Shown: positions 54,425 to 63,915, counted from the stretch's first letter. The stretch: DNA of 64,000 nucleotides from Pseudomonas nicosulfuronedens (GCF_005877905.1 NZ_SWDV01000036.1:21074-85073); one strand, 5' to 3'. Numbers and translations are program-made. The notes: generated by a model not told the origin, from the letters alone.

Positions 54425-55357
54425 ATGAGTAGTCAAGACATCTACGCCCGCTCCGCCACGACCTTGCCGTCACCCTCGGTGCGGCACGAACAGGAAGTGG
54501 CCAAGCTGATCGACGTGTCCAAATGCATCGGCTGCAAGGCCTGCCAGGTCGCCTGCTCGGAATGGAACGAGCTGCGCGACGAGGTGGGCCACAACCACGG
54601 CACCTACGACAATCCGATCGACCTCACGGACCAGTCCTGGACGGTCATGCGCTTCACCGAGCATGAGAACCCCAACGGCAACCTCGAGTGGCTGATCCGC
54701 AAGGACGGCTGCATGCACTGCGAGGAACCTGGCTGCCTCAAGGCCTGCCCGAGCCCCGGGGCGATCGTGAAGTACGCCAATGGCATCGTCGACTTCAACC
54801 AGGACCACTGTATCGGCTGCGGCTACTGCATCACCGGCTGTCCGTTCAACATCCCGCGCATCTCGCAGAAGGACCACAAGGCGTACAAGTGCACCCTGTG
54901 TTCCGACCGCGTGGCGGTGGGCATGGAGCCGGCCTGCGTGAAGACCTGCCCGACCGGCGCCATCGTCTTCGGCACCAAGGAAGACATGAAGGAGCATGCC
55001 GCCGAGCGTATCGAGGACCTGAAGTCCCGTGGCTTCGAGAATGCCGGTCTGTATGACCCCCAAGGCGTGGGCGGCACGCACGTCATGTACGTGCTGCACC
55101 ACAACGACCAGCCTTCGCTGTACGCCGGCCTGCCCGACAAGCCGGCCATCAGCCCGATGGTCAGCCTGTGGAAAGGCCTCACCAAGCCGCTGGGCCTGCT
55201 GGCCATGGCGGGCGTGGTGCTGGCCGGGTTCTTCCACTACACCCGCATCGGCCCCAACCGGGTCGAGGAGGACGAGGAAGACGGACCCGACCCCCAGGCG
55301 CCGGTGCACAAGGTCGACCCTTCGGTGCATGACTACGATCCGCGTGATCCCCGCTGA
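54425..55357 (+). CDS. fdnH: Formate dehydrogenase iron-sulfur subunit FdnH
   Basis: This is the periplasmic electron-transfer subunit with four [4Fe-4S] clusters. It is 310 aa. Cysteine motifs are [50 protein letters not shown] and [27 protein letters not shown]-terminal transmembrane helix ([21 protein letters not shown]) anchors it next to FdnI. It begins 8 nt after fdnG. The 3' gap to fdnI contains a hairpin (55365-55388). Confidence 0.96.
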   Translation: MSSQDIYARSATTLPSPSVRHEQEVAKLIDVSKCIGCKACQVACSEWNELRDEVGHNHGTYDNPIDLTDQSWTVMRFTEHENPNGNLEWLIRKDGCMHCEEPGCLKACPSPGAIVKYANGIVDFNQDHCIGCGYCITGCPFNIPRISQKDHKAYKCTLCSDRVAVGMEPACVKTCPTGAIVFGTKEDMKEHAAERIEDLKSRGFENAGLYDPQGVGGTHVMYVLHHNDQPSLYAGLPDKPAISPMVSLWKGLTKPLGLLAMAGVVLAGFFHYTRIGPNRVEEDEEDGPDPQAPVHKVDPSVHDYDPRDPR

Positions 55358-55364
55358 CTGACTT

Positions 55365-55388
55365 CCGCCCTCCTCGCGGGGAGGGCGG
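55365..55388. repeat. Hairpin between fdnH and fdnI
   Basis: CCGCCCTCC (55365-55373) and GGAGGGCGG (55380-55388) form a perfect 9-bp stem with a 6-nt loop in the 57-nt fdnH-fdnI gap. Without a T-tract it is more likely an mRNA-stability or processing hairpin. Confidence 0.7.
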
Positions 55389-55414
55389 ATAAGGGCAGCA
55401 AGGAGCCCGACGAC

Positions 55415-56041
55415 ATGAAAAAAGATATCCAGCGTTACAACGCCAACGAACGGAGCAACCACTGGATGGTGGCCATTCTGTTCTTCCTCGCCGGCCTCTC
55501 GGGGCTGGCGCTGTTCCACCCGGCCATGTTCTGGCTGACCAACCTGTTCGGCGGCGGCCCGTGGACACGCATCCTCCACCCCTTCCTCGGGGTGGCGATG
55601 TTCCTGTTCTTCCTTGGCCTGGTGATCCGCTTCGCCCACCACAACCTGGTGGAGAAGCGCGACGTGCAGTGGCTCAAGCAATGGCGTGACGTGGTGACCA
55701 ACCGCGAGGAGAACCTCCCGGAAGTCGGCCGCTACAACGCCGGGCAGAAGCTGCTGTTCTGGACCCTGCTGCTGTGCATGCTGGTGCTTCTGGTGACGGG
55801 CATCGTGATGTGGCGGGCCTACTTCAGCCACTGGTTCGGCATCGACATCATCCGCATCGCCTCGCTGCTGCATGCCTTCGCCGCCTTCGTGCTCATCTGC
55901 AGCATCCTGGTGCACATCTATGCCGGCATCTGGGTGAAGGGCTCGATGGGCGCCATGCTCTACGGCTGGGTCAGCCGAGGCTGGGCGCGCAAGCACCATG
56001 CGGCGTGGCTCAAGGATGTGGACAAGGGCAAGGGCCACTGA
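55415..56041 (+). CDS. fdnI: Formate dehydrogenase cytochrome b556 subunit FdnI
   Basis: This is the inner-membrane di-heme cytochrome b passing electrons from FdnH to quinone. It is 208 aa with four transmembrane helices. Heme-ligand histidines are expected in NERSNHWMVAILFFLAGLSGL (helix 1), HPFLGVAMFLFFLGLVIRFAHHN (helix 2) and SLLHAFAAFVLICSILVHIYAGIWVKG (helix 4). It follows fdnH after a hairpin gap and completes the fdnGHI complex. fdhE comes 125 nt later. Confidence 0.95.
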   Translation: MKKDIQRYNANERSNHWMVAILFFLAGLSGLALFHPAMFWLTNLFGGGPWTRILHPFLGVAMFLFFLGLVIRFAHHNLVEKRDVQWLKQWRDVVTNREENLPEVGRYNAGQKLLFWTLLLCMLVLLVTGIVMWRAYFSHWFGIDIIRIASLLHAFAAFVLICSILVHIYAGIWVKGSMGAMLYGWVSRGWARKHHAAWLKDVDKGKGH

Positions 56042-56055
56042 GCTTTGATCTAATC

Positions 56056-56083
56056 GCCGGCTGGCATTGACCTGCCAGCCGGC
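56056..56083. repeat. Strong hairpin after fdnI
   Basis: GCCGGCTGGCA (56056-56066) and TGCCAGCCGGC (56073-56083) form a perfect 11-bp stem with a 6-nt loop. No T-tract follows, so termination would be incomplete and expression of fdhE-selA-selB would be lowered relative to fdnGHI (inference). Confidence 0.75.
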
Positions 56084-56093
56084 ACGGACAGTC

Positions 56094-56114
56094 CCCTCTC
56101 CCACCGGGAGAGGG
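56094..56114. repeat. CCCTCTCCC/GGGAGAGGG hairpin, second copy
   Basis: Same 9-bp stem as 3557-3578, here with an ACC loop, 11 nt after the previous hairpin in the fdnI-fdhE gap. Confidence 0.75.
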
Positions 56115-56166
56115 CTAGGGTGAGGGGCTCTTCCGGCCCCAATCCCCCATCAACAAGGAGTCCTGC

Positions 56167-57099
56167 GTGTCAGGCCGAATTCTCGAACCCGGGCAGATCG
56201 AAGCTGCCGCGAACATCCCGCCGCTGTTCAACCTGCCGCCCCATGACCTGTTCTCACACCGCTCCGCGCGCCTGCGCGAACTGGCGCCGGGCAATCCCCT
56301 GCAGGGCTACCTCGAACTGATTGCCGGCGTTTGCGATACCCAGCAGGCGCTGCTCGACCGCAGGCTGTTCCTGTCCTCGCCGGACGCGGCTGCCCTGGCG
56401 CGCAGTCGCGAACACCGCATGCCGCCGCTGGCCTATGAAGTGCTGGTGCGCGAAGGTGCGTGGTTGCCTCTGCTGGATGCCTTCCTCGACGCTTATGAGC
56501 AGACCGCCAACCCAGCCATAGTCGAAGCGCTGAAGACCCTGCGCAACGCTGACTCCGGCCAGCGCAAGGCCTGGGCGCTGGGGTTGCTCAACGGCCAGTT
56601 CGACCTGCTGCCGCCAGCGCTGGTGCCCTTCCTCGGCGCCGTGCTGCAGGTCGCCTTCAGCCAGTGGCTGCTGCAACTGCCCGACGACACCCTGGTGGAG
56701 ACCGACAGCCAGACCCTCTGCCCGGCCTGCGGTGCTCCCCCGGTGGCCGGGATGATTCGCCACCAGGGCAAACACGCCGGCCTGCGCTACCTGGCCTGCT
56801 CGCTGTGTTCCTGCGAATGGCACTACGTGCGCGTCAAATGCAGCCACTGTGCCGAGAGCAAGGGCCTGGCCTACTACTCGCTGCAGCGCGAAGGCGTCGC
56901 CAGCGACCAGGCACCGCTCAAGGCCGAGACCTGCCCCGGCTGCCAGTCCTACCTCAAGCAGTTCTACCTGCAACACCACAAGCACGCGGAACCCCAGGCG
57001 GACGACCTGGCCAGCCTCGCGCTGGACATCCGCCTGGCCGAGGACGGCTACCTGCGCACCGCGCCAAACCTCCTGCTGGCGCCGGGCGGCTCCTCGTAG
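56167..57099 (+). CDS. fdhE: Formate dehydrogenase accessory protein FdhE
   Basis: This protein is needed for maturation of Tat-exported respiratory formate dehydrogenases. It is 310 aa, starting at GTG 56167 after AAGGAG. Rubredoxin-like metal-binding cysteines are intact: LCPACGAPPVAG, LACSLCSCEWHYVRVKCSHC and ETCPGCQSYLKQFYL. The N-terminal helical half is typical. Its TAG stop lies within the left arm of a dispersed repeat (57096-57164), so the last codons may have been altered by repeat insertion. Confidence 0.95.
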   Translation: MSGRILEPGQIEAAANIPPLFNLPPHDLFSHRSARLRELAPGNPLQGYLELIAGVCDTQQALLDRRLFLSSPDAAALARSREHRMPPLAYEVLVREGAWLPLLDAFLDAYEQTANPAIVEALKTLRNADSGQRKAWALGLLNGQFDLLPPALVPFLGAVLQVAFSQWLLQLPDDTLVETDSQTLCPACGAPPVAGMIRHQGKHAGLRYLACSLCSCEWHYVRVKCSHCAESKGLAYYSLQREGVASDQAPLKAETCPGCQSYLKQFYLQHHKHAEPQADDLASLALDIRLAEDGYLRTAPNLLLAPGGSS

Positions 57100-57164
57100 G
57101 ACGGGTGGAGCGAAGCGATACCCATCGAGCACAGCATGGGTATCGCAGGCTCCACCCATCCTAC
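57096..57164. repeat. Dispersed repeat overlapping the fdhE stop
   Basis: Arms GTAGGACGGGTGGAGC... and ...TATCGCAGGCTCCACCCATCCTAC are the same family as 24078-24155. The first bases supply the fdhE stop codon TAG (57097-57099). Confidence 0.8.
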
Positions 57165-57181
57165 GAAAGCCGAGCGACAAC

Positions 57182-57214
57182 GGCGGATAACGCGTTTCGC
57201 GTTATGCGCCCTAC
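57182..57214. repeat. GCGGATAACGCGTTTCGCGTTATGCGCCCTAC unit, solo copy
   Basis: This is a half unit of the family at 22947-23027, with an internal short hairpin (AACGCG/CGCGTT). It lies in the fdhE-selA gap, immediately after the preceding repeat. Confidence 0.75.
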
Positions 57215-57252
57215 ACTGACTCCAGCCATCGTCCCCCGCACAAGGTTCGTCC

Positions 57253-58659
57253 ATGACCTCGGTACGTTTGCCCTCCATCGACCGCCTGCTGCGTAGCCCG
57301 GCCTGCCAGCCGCTGCAGCAACGCTATGGCCGCGAGGCCCTGCTCAAGACCCTGCGCGATCTGCTCGACGAGCTGCGCGAACCCGCACGCCACGGCCACT
57401 TGGCTGCCGTCGAGCTGGAAGAGTCAGTGCTCGCTGGCCGTGCTGGCGAGCGCCTCGCGGCACACCACGCCAGCCGCGTGCGGCGCGTGTTCAACCTCAC
57501 CGGCACCGTGCTGCACACCAACCTCGGCCGCGCCTTGCTCCCCGAGGAAGCCATCGAAGCGATCACGATGGCCGCGCGCTACCCGCTCAACCTCGAATTC
57601 GACCTGGCCACCGGCAAGCGTGGTGACCGCGACGACCTCATCACCGGGCTGATCCGTGAGCTAACCGGCGCCGAAGCCGTCACCGTGGTCAACAACAATG
57701 CTGCCGCCGTGCTGCTGGCGCTCAACAGCCTGGGTGCGCGCAAGGAAGGCATCATCTCCCGTGGCGAGCTGATCGAGATTGGCGGTGCCTTCCGCATCCC
57801 CGACATCATGTCCCGCGCCGGCGTGAAGCTGGTCGAGGTCGGCACCACCAACCGCACCCATGCCAAGGACTACGAGGCCGTGATCGGCCCGCGTTCCGGC
57901 CTGCTGATGCGCGTGCACACCAGCAACTACAGCGTGCAGGGCTTCACTGCCAGTGTGCCGACGCCGCAACTGGCGCAGATCGCCCACGCCCATAACCTGC
58001 CGCTGCTGGAGGACCTGGGCAGCGGCACGCTGGTCGATCTCACCCGCTGGGGCTTGCCCAAGGAACCGACGGTGCAGGAAGCCCTGTCTGACGGCGCCGA
58101 CATCGTCACCTTCAGCGGCGACAAGCTGCTCGGTGGCCCCCAGGCCGGCCTGATCCTCGGCAGCAAGGAGCTGATCGGACGGATCAAGAAGAACCCGCTC
58201 AAGCGCGCCCTGCGGGTGGACAAGCTGACCCTCGCCGCGCTGGAGGCCGTCCTCAACCTCTACCGTGATCCGGACCGCCTGGCCGAGCGCCTGACCAGCC
58301 TGCGCCTGCTCAGCCGCCCGCAGGCCGATATCTGCACCCAGGCCCAGCGCCTTGCGCCGGCGTTTGCCACGCTGCTCGGCGAAGGCTGGAGCGTCAGCGC
58401 CGAAGATGCCCTGGGTATGATCGGTAGCGGCGCCCAGCCGGTCGCGCGGCTGCCCAGTGCCGCGTTGTGCCTGCGGCCAAACCAGCCCAAGCGCCAACGC
58501 GGCCGCGCCCTGCTGGACCTGGAAGAACGCCTGCGCTGCCTGCCAATCCCGGTGCTTGGCCGCATCGACGACGATGCGCTCTGGCTCGACCTGCGCCAGC
58601 TCGACGACGAGCCCGGCTTCGTCGCCCAACTGCCGCTGCTGGCCGAGGGCGACGCGTGA
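57253..58659 (+). CDS. selA: L-seryl-tRNA(Sec) selenium transferase SelA
   Basis: This PLP enzyme converts seryl-tRNA-Sec to selenocysteyl-tRNA-Sec using selenophosphate. It is 468 aa. The PLP lysine is in [13 protein letters not shown] (Lys291). The family motifs [39 protein letters not shown] and SNYSVQGF are present. The stop overlaps the GTG start of selB. It is separated from fdhE by two repeat elements, so a separate promoter is possible. Confidence 0.97.
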   Translation: MTSVRLPSIDRLLRSPACQPLQQRYGREALLKTLRDLLDELREPARHGHLAAVELEESVLAGRAGERLAAHHASRVRRVFNLTGTVLHTNLGRALLPEEAIEAITMAARYPLNLEFDLATGKRGDRDDLITGLIRELTGAEAVTVVNNNAAAVLLALNSLGARKEGIISRGELIEIGGAFRIPDIMSRAGVKLVEVGTTNRTHAKDYEAVIGPRSGLLMRVHTSNYSVQGFTASVPTPQLAQIAHAHNLPLLEDLGSGTLVDLTRWGLPKEPTVQEALSDGADIVTFSGDKLLGGPQAGLILGSKELIGRIKKNPLKRALRVDKLTLAALEAVLNLYRDPDRLAERLTSLRLLSRPQADICTQAQRLAPAFATLLGEGWSVSAEDALGMIGSGAQPVARLPSAALCLRPNQPKRQRGRALLDLEERLRCLPIPVLGRIDDDALWLDLRQLDDEPGFVAQLPLLAEGDA

Positions 58660-60578
58660 TAGTCGGCACTGCCGGGCACATCGACCACGGCAAGACCTCG
58701 CTGCTGCGCGCCCTGACTGGCGTGGAAGGCGACCGCCGCCCCGCCGAACGGGAGCGCGGTATCACTATCGATCTCGGTTACGTGTATGCCGACCTGGGAG
58801 ACGGCGCGCTCACTGGCTTCATCGACGTGCCGGGCCACGAGCGTTTCGTCCACAACATGCTCGCCGGCGCCAGCGGCATCGACCTGGTGCTGCTGGTGGT
58901 GGCCGCCGACGACGGCGTGATGCCGCAGACCCGCGAGCACCTCGCTATCGTCGAGTTGCTGGGTATTCGCCGCGCCATCGTCGCCCTGACCAAAGTCGAC
59001 CGGGTGCTGTCCGAACGGGTGGAGCAGGCCACGGGTGAAGTGCAGGCATTGCTGGCCGAAGGGCCACTGGCCGGGGCGCCGATCATTCCTGTATCCAGCA
59101 GCAATGGCGAAGGCATCGACCGGCTTCGCGAGGCCCTTTGCGATGCTGCCCGAGAGACGCGTGAAGGCACAGCCGAGGGTGGATTCCGCCTGGCCGTCGA
59201 CCGAACTTTCAGTGTCAGTGGCGCGGGCGTGGTTGTCACCGGCACGGCCTTCGCCGGCAACGTTCAAGTCGGTGACGAGCTGTTGCTGGGAAGTGCTGGG
59301 CGTCGTGTGCGCGTGCGCGGTCTGCACGCGCAGAACCGCGAAGCGCAGCAGGCCCACGCGGGCCAGCGTGTAGCGGTGAACATTGCTGGCGAACGCCTGA
59401 GCCTCGAGCAGATTCACCGGGGCGACTGGCTGATCGCTGGCGAACTGCATGCGCCCACCACGCGCATCGATATCGACCTGAATCTGCTGTCCAGCGAAAC
59501 CCGCGCCTTCGCCCACTGGACGCCAGTGCATGTGCACCTCGGTGCGCAGGACGTCACCGGCCGCGTCGCACTGCTCGAAGGTGAGCGCCTGCAGCCCGGC
59601 GAGCACTGCTTTGCGCAGCTCGTGCTGAACGCCCCCAGCCACGCCGTGCATGGCGATCACCTGGTACTGCGTGACCAGTCCGCGCAACGCACGCTGGGCG
59701 GCGGTCGCGTGCTCGACCCTTTTGCCCCCGCGCGCAACCGGCGCAGCCCGGAGCGTCTGGAACAGCTCCGTGCCCTGCAGGGCGACAGCCTTGAAAGCGC
59801 TTTGCCGACGCTGCTGGCGCACGCCAGCAACGGCCTTGATCCCGCTCTGCTGGCGCGCCAGTTCAACCGCCCGCGTCAGGGCTGGCAGCTACCCGGCGAA
59901 CTCGTCGAAATCCACACCCGGCTCGGCGCCCGGCTGTTCGCCGCCGAGCGCTGGTCCGCGCTGCAACAGCAACTACTCGATGCCCTGCAGCGCTTCCACG
60001 CCGAAGCCCCCGACGAACTCGGCCCCGACCGTGATCGCCTGCGCCGCTATGCCTTCTCGGCGCTTGAACGTCCGGTCTTCATCGCCCTGCTGGAAAGCCT
60101 GCTGGCGGTGGGGAGTGTCGACAGTAGCGGCCCCTGGCTGCATCTGCCGGATCACCGCGTCCAGCTGGGCGAAGCGGACGAAAAATTGCGCGAACGCCTC
60201 TGGCCGCTGTTGCTGGCCGGCGCCTTCGACCCGCCTTGGGTACGTGACCTCGCCCGCGAGCTGGGTGCGGACGAGGGCGATGTGCGCCTGCTGTTACGCA
60301 AGCTCGCCCGTCTGGGCCAGCTGCACCAGGTGGTGAAAGACCTGTTCTACCCCGAAGAGTCCCTGCGTCAACTCGCCGGCCATGCCCTGCACCTGCGCGA
60401 CGAAGCCGGCATCATCCGCGCCGCCGCCTTCCGTGACCGCATCGGCATAGGCCGCAAGCGCTGTATTCAGCTGCTGGAATACTTCGACCGCATCGGCTTC
60501 ACCCGCCGCTTTGGCAATGAGCGGCGGATCAGGGAGGATTCGGCGCTGGCGCAGGGCCCGTCGGAGGACGCTGCCTGA
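58656..60578 (+). CDS. selB: Selenocysteine-specific elongation factor SelB
   Basis: This GTPase brings Sec-tRNA to UGA codons by binding the SECIS hairpin. It is 640 aa, starting at GTG 58656, which overlaps the selA stop (GTGA). G1 is [11 protein letters not shown], the DVPGHE switch is G3 and ALTKVDRV is G4. EF-Tu-like domains follow. Four winged-helix domains at the C-terminus (about 375-640) bind the SECIS, ending with [23 protein letters not shown]. It shares its operon with selA, and its target fdnG is 4 kb upstream. Confidence 0.97.
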   Translation: MIVGTAGHIDHGKTSLLRALTGVEGDRRPAERERGITIDLGYVYADLGDGALTGFIDVPGHERFVHNMLAGASGIDLVLLVVAADDGVMPQTREHLAIVELLGIRRAIVALTKVDRVLSERVEQATGEVQALLAEGPLAGAPIIPVSSSNGEGIDRLREALCDAARETREGTAEGGFRLAVDRTFSVSGAGVVVTGTAFAGNVQVGDELLLGSAGRRVRVRGLHAQNREAQQAHAGQRVAVNIAGERLSLEQIHRGDWLIAGELHAPTTRIDIDLNLLSSETRAFAHWTPVHVHLGAQDVTGRVALLEGERLQPGEHCFAQLVLNAPSHAVHGDHLVLRDQSAQRTLGGGRVLDPFAPARNRRSPERLEQLRALQGDSLESALPTLLAHASNGLDPALLARQFNRPRQGWQLPGELVEIHTRLGARLFAAERWSALQQQLLDALQRFHAEAPDELGPDRDRLRRYAFSALERPVFIALLESLLAVGSVDSSGPWLHLPDHRVQLGEADEKLRERLWPLLLAGAFDPPWVRDLARELGADEGDVRLLLRKLARLGQLHQVVKDLFYPEESLRQLAGHALHLRDEAGIIRAAAFRDRIGIGRKRCIQLLEYFDRIGFTRRFGNERRIREDSALAQGPSEDAA

Positions 60579-60642
60579 CTATTGGTCGGAAGCGGATTTC
60601 GTGGGGACGGGTAAATCACCTACAGTAGATTAGATATATACA

Positions 60643-60654
60643 AGGTATATACCT
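60643..60654. promoter_or_regulatory. Palindromic operator of the toxin-antitoxin pair
   Basis: AGGTATATACCT is a perfect 12-bp palindrome, 21 nt upstream of the antitoxin ATG, in an AT-rich patch (GATTAGATATATAC nearby). It is a likely autoregulatory operator overlapping the promoter. Confidence 0.65.
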
Positions 60655-60675
60655 ATTCATTACCAGGTGAGCCCC

Positions 60676-60954
60676 ATGAGCAAAGAAGCCGTATTCACCA
60701 TGAAGCTCGAACCCGAATTGCGCGCCGAATTCATGGCTGCTGCCGAGGCTGCTCATCGTCCTGCTTCCCAGGTCATGCGCGAGCTGATGCGCGACTTCAT
60801 TCGTCAGCAACATCAGGCCAGGCATTACGACGAGTACCTGCAGGCGAAGGTCGAGGCAGGACGAGCCTCGATAGTGGCCGGCGATGGACACTCCGACGAA
60901 GAAGTTGAAGCGGCCTTCGCGGCGCTCCGATCAAGGGCGTCCCCGAGTAAATGA
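60676..60954 (+). CDS. Type II antitoxin (ribbon-helix-helix type)
   Basis: It is 92 aa from the ATG at 60676 (a GTG at 60667 is less likely). The N-terminal stretch EAVFTMKLEPELRAEFMAAAEAAHRPASQVMRELMRDFIRQQ fits a ribbon-helix-helix DNA-binding domain. The rest would wrap the toxin. The stop overlaps the toxin start (ATGA). A palindromic operator lies upstream, typical of autoregulated toxin-antitoxin operons. Confidence 0.85.
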   Translation: MSKEAVFTMKLEPELRAEFMAAAEAAHRPASQVMRELMRDFIRQQHQARHYDEYLQAKVEAGRASIVAGDGHSDEEVEAAFAALRSRASPSK

Positions 60955-61238
60955 AGGTCATCTGGACGAGAGACGCCCGGCAGGATCGTTTGGATATCTG
61001 GGAATACCTCGTCTGCGAAAACCCCGACGCTGCCGTACGGGTGGATTTGCTGTTCAGCGCCTCTGTCACCAAGCTCAGAAGTTTCCCGCAGATGGGCAAA
61101 CCAGGTCGGATTCCCGGCACGCGCGAAATGATTCCCCATGAGAGCTATCGCATCGTCTATCAAGTCGAGGCGGACACTCTGTGGGTTCTTGCGCTGGTGC
61201 ACACCGCCCGGATGTGGCCGGCATTGAGGGAGGACTGA
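60951..61238 (+). CDS. Type II toxin, RelE/ParE family
   Basis: It is 95 aa. The sequence MKVIWTRDARQDRLDIWEYLVCENPDAA, LRSFPQMGKPGRIPGTREMIPHESYRIVYQV and LVHTARMWP is characteristic of the RelE/ParE fold. The C-terminal VHTARMWP motif resembles plasmid-stabilisation ParE types. It could be an mRNA interferase or a gyrase inhibitor; sequence alone does not decide. It starts inside the antitoxin stop codon. Confidence 0.88.
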   Translation: MKVIWTRDARQDRLDIWEYLVCENPDAAVRVDLLFSASVTKLRSFPQMGKPGRIPGTREMIPHESYRIVYQVEADTLWVLALVHTARMWPALRED

Positions 61239-61288
61239 CAATTCTTCTCTGCCACTCTGAGCGCTGTCTTGCTGAAATCGAACAAGTA

Positions 61289-62743
61289 TTAGCGCCCCGG
61301 CAGCACCTGATCCACCCGCTGCACGAGGTAGTCGTAGAACGGATTGGACGTCACCCGCTGGAACAGGTCCAGCCCGACGATCAGCACACCGCGTTCACCG
61401 CGGGGCGTGAGGGTGCCCAGGTGAATACCAAAGTCTTCGCCGGCCTGCGGGTGCTGGCCGTAGAGCGCATCGTCGGGCGGAAAGGGCAGCGCAACATGGG
61501 ACAGCGAGAACAGGTCCGGCGGGTAGCTGGTCGCCAGTGGCAGGTTTTCCTGCTGCTGGCTGTGGGCTGGCGTGTGCAGGGCGCTGGCCTGGCTGGTTTG
61601 CGGGCTGTTGGAGATCACGGTCAGGTCGTAGTTGCGCTCGCGCTCCGGTAGCAGGCGATCACCGAGCGTGGCCATTTCCGGGCGCAGCAGCGGGCCATAG
61701 TTCAACGAGCGGTTGAGGTCGAACAGCACCAGTTCGCTGCCGTTAGCCGGTAGTCGGTCGTAGAGGTTGCTGATTACCGCCGGGGTGCTGACGGTGCTGT
61801 CGGCAAGGGACTGGAAGGTGAGGATAGGCGGCAGGCGGGCGAGGCTGCCGCTGCGGCCGGCGCTCTCCAGGCTGGCCTGCACGGCGTCAGTCAGCTCCAC
61901 GGTCTGGCGTGCCGCGGCGATGGGGAAGGAGTTGTACTTGAACGGGTTGAACTCCGGCAGCACGTTCAGCCAGGCTGCCTTGGCGAAGGCCGGCAGCAGG
62001 GCGGGCAACCCGGCCAGTCCGGCGAACTGTGCGTAACGGGTGACGCCGATCATGGGCGAAATCAGGACCACCTGTTTCGGCATCGTGAGGCCCGGGTCGT
62101 CCAGCGCATCCAGGCTGTACTTCATTGCCAGTGCACCACCGTTGGAGAAGCCCACCATCAGCAGTGGTGCGCCTTTGGGCAGTTGTGTAGCGGCCTCGCG
62201 CACGGCCAGCCGGGTGGCGGCCATCCAGTCTTCCCAGTCCGCGTCGGTGAGCCCGGCCGGCACAGTGCCGTGGCCCGGCATGCGGATCGCGATTACCACG
62301 AAGCCCTGCTGCCGCAGATGCTCGCCCAGGTGGCGCAGGCTGTAGGGCGAGTCGGTCAGCCCGTGCAGCAGTACCGCTGCGCCGCGCACGTCACTGGCGG
62401 GGCGCATCTCGTAGGAGCGATTCCAGTCTGTGGAGAAGTGGCCGGGGTAGACCTGGCTCTGGTCGAAGTAGCGGTTGTAGGCGACGCGCTCGAAGGGTTG
62501 AAGGCTGGCCGCCATCTCCTTGCGCATGGCCTGCATCAACTTGTCCTCGGCGGCCAGGTAGCCGGCCCAGTCGATGCGATCGATCTGATCACTGTGCAGA
62601 TCGCTCGGCACCCAGGTGTGCCAGGGCTCCAGCGGCGGGATGTTGCGCAGCGCAGCGACCCGTAGCCCCAGCGCCAGCACGGCGATGGCGAGTATGACGA
62701 TGACCAGCCAGAGCAGCGCCCTGGTGAGTTTTGCGTTCAGCAT
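61289..62743 (-). CDS. Membrane-anchored alpha/beta hydrolase
   Basis: It is 484 aa. An N-terminal transmembrane helix (TRALLWLVIVILAIAVLALGL) is followed by an alpha/beta-hydrolase fold. It has the oxyanion region AVLLHGLTDSPYSLRHL, the nucleophile elbow VGFSNGGALAM (Ser) and MPGHGTVPAGLTDADWEDW, all close to serine lipase/monoacylglycerol lipase (Hydrolase_4) proteins. Acid and His probably lie in the C-terminal part (TFQSLADSTVS; an acidic/His-rich region ends the protein). Substrate unknown. It is transcribed toward the toxin gene. Confidence 0.82.
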   Translation of the reverse strand: MLNAKLTRALLWLVIVILAIAVLALGLRVAALRNIPPLEPWHTWVPSDLHSDQIDRIDWAGYLAAEDKLMQAMRKEMAASLQPFERVAYNRYFDQSQVYPGHFSTDWNRSYEMRPASDVRGAAVLLHGLTDSPYSLRHLGEHLRQQGFVVIAIRMPGHGTVPAGLTDADWEDWMAATRLAVREAATQLPKGAPLLMVGFSNGGALAMKYSLDALDDPGLTMPKQVVLISPMIGVTRYAQFAGLAGLPALLPAFAKAAWLNVLPEFNPFKYNSFPIAAARQTVELTDAVQASLESAGRSGSLARLPPILTFQSLADSTVSTPAVISNLYDRLPANGSELVLFDLNRSLNYGPLLRPEMATLGDRLLPERERNYDLTVISNSPQTSQASALHTPAHSQQQENLPLATSYPPDLFSLSHVALPFPPDDALYGQHPQAGEDFGIHLGTLTPRGERGVLIVGLDLFQRVTSNPFYDYLVQRVDQVLPGR

Positions 62744-62808
62744 GGAATTCCCTTGTCAGCGTGCGGGACAAGCATAGAGCCCCCGGCGCCACAAAGTTCG
62801 CCTGTGGA

Positions 62809-63279
62809 TCAAAGGGTCGAGACCGCCTCGACGTAATCGGCGTTGCCGATGCCCACTTGAGCCCACACCGGGCGCGTCTCGTTGCCTTGTCGGTCGTACT
62901 GCTCGTCCGCGTCCCACAGCGTGACGATCTGCCCCGGAAACAGGTACTCGCTGTCAGTGAATTCGTGCGCGCCGGAACCGTCCGCCGAGGCGATCAGCGA
63001 GAACAGCTCGCCGGCCGCCAGTGAGAAAACATCCACCCCCCGGTAGCGGGCGAGGTAACGCTCACTCTGGGACAGGCCGATGAACCAGACGAACCCGTGC
63101 TCGTCGCACTCGGTCTGGATCGCGGCCTGACAGAAGTAATCCGTCGGCCCGTTGTACGACTCCAGCGGGAAACCCACGGCGGCCAGCGCATCCCGCGCCA
63201 TGGCTCGTGTGTCGCCGAGACAGATGGGACCAATACCCTGATGAGGAGAAATGTCGAGGATGGGTAGAGTGGGCTTCAT
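62809..63279 (-). CDS. Hypothetical protein, possible immunity-type
   Basis: It is 156 aa and acidic. The opening DISPHQGIGPICLGDTRAMARDALAAVGF resembles a motif I associate with small cytoplasmic immunity-like proteins, but I cannot name the family. The rest, with YFCQAAIQTECDEHGFVWFIGLSQSERYLARYRG, lacks recognisable catalytic signatures. It is followed by the hydrolase gene and lies 236 nt from selC. It could be a stand-alone immunity gene. Confidence 0.65.
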   Translation of the reverse strand: MKPTLPILDISPHQGIGPICLGDTRAMARDALAAVGFPLESYNGPTDYFCQAAIQTECDEHGFVWFIGLSQSERYLARYRGVDVFSLAAGELFSLIASADGSGAHEFTDSEYLFPGQIVTLWDADEQYDRQGNETRPVWAQVGIGNADYVEAVSTL

Positions 63280-63515
63280 GCCGTGGGGCTCTTTGGGACA
63301 CTGCTAGCGAGGTTAGAGCACGGACCAGCAATTCGTCGCCTTTTTCTGGCCAATAAATAGCAAATTGATTACAGATGGCCATGATTCAGGTGAGCAGCCC
63401 GGAAAGTTCCTTGGGACCTCTGCGGCATCACCGCGCTGGCATCCTTCATGGCAACAGTGGCAACATCCGGGCTCCCGCTTTCGCCGCTGCACTCGCGCAG
63501 CCGGCTTCTGTCCAG

Positions 63516-63611
63516 GGAAGGCAATCACGCCCGGTGGCGTGGCCGGGCTTCAAACCCGGTGGGGGACGGCAGCCGTTCCTGGGTGAGTTCGACTCTCACT
63601 GCCTTCCGCCA
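63516..63611 (+). tRNA. selC: tRNA-Sec (anticodon UCA)
   Basis: It is a 96-nt tRNA with the special features of tRNA-Sec: an 8-bp acceptor stem (GGAAGGCA with TGCCTTCC), a long variable arm, GGGCTTCAAACCC as anticodon arm with UCA, and encoded GCCA at the 3' end. It aligns along its length with E. coli selC. It supplies Sec for fdnG. The 63280-63515 gap upstream contains an AT-rich patch near 63345-63375 that probably includes the promoter, but no other gene. Confidence 0.97.
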
Positions 63612-63618
63612 CTTTCTT

Positions 63619-63915
63619 TCAGCAGATCATGATCCCCTCTTCGGGCATCAATTCTTTGCGAGCGCTTGCCACCTCGGAACCGAGCACAATCAATGACTGG
63701 ATGTTGTGCCAGAACAGTTCCTCGGGAAATTTCGACGGGGCGAGCAGGTCCATGACGAGAAAATAGGGATGCTCGATCACTCCGGCCAAAGGTGGCACTA
63801 CCCCGACGAGTTGCATGCAGTACTGCTCGGGGATTGGTTCGGAGTCGCAGACGGTTTCGACGAGGACGTAGCTACCAATGAGATCGGCGGCTTGGGTTAG
63901 GTCGAGCTTAGCCAT
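63619..63915 (-). CDS. Small hypothetical protein abutting selC, possible immunity protein
   Basis: It is 98 aa from the ATG at 63915 behind CCAGGAGA. The sequence MAKLDLTQAADLIGSYVLVE... is acidic with no recognised domain. Its stop is 8 nt from the selC 3' end, and it looks less GC-rich than the neighbouring core genes. Both suggest accessory DNA. A further open frame on the same strand ends inside its start (ATGGCTAA), a layout seen in effector-immunity pairs. Confidence 0.65.
   Translation of the reverse strand: MAKLDLTQAADLIGSYVLVETVCDSEPIPEQYCMQLVGVVPPLAGVIEHPYFLVMDLLAPSKFPEELFWHNIQSLIVLGSEVASARKELMPEEGIMIC

Noticed and set aside
51270..54473. A 1067-codon open frame on the minus strand opposite fdnG
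   Set aside because: It is a high-GC shadow of fdnG. Its translation is His/Gly/Val-rich with no domain signatures, while the plus strand encodes a clear FdnG.
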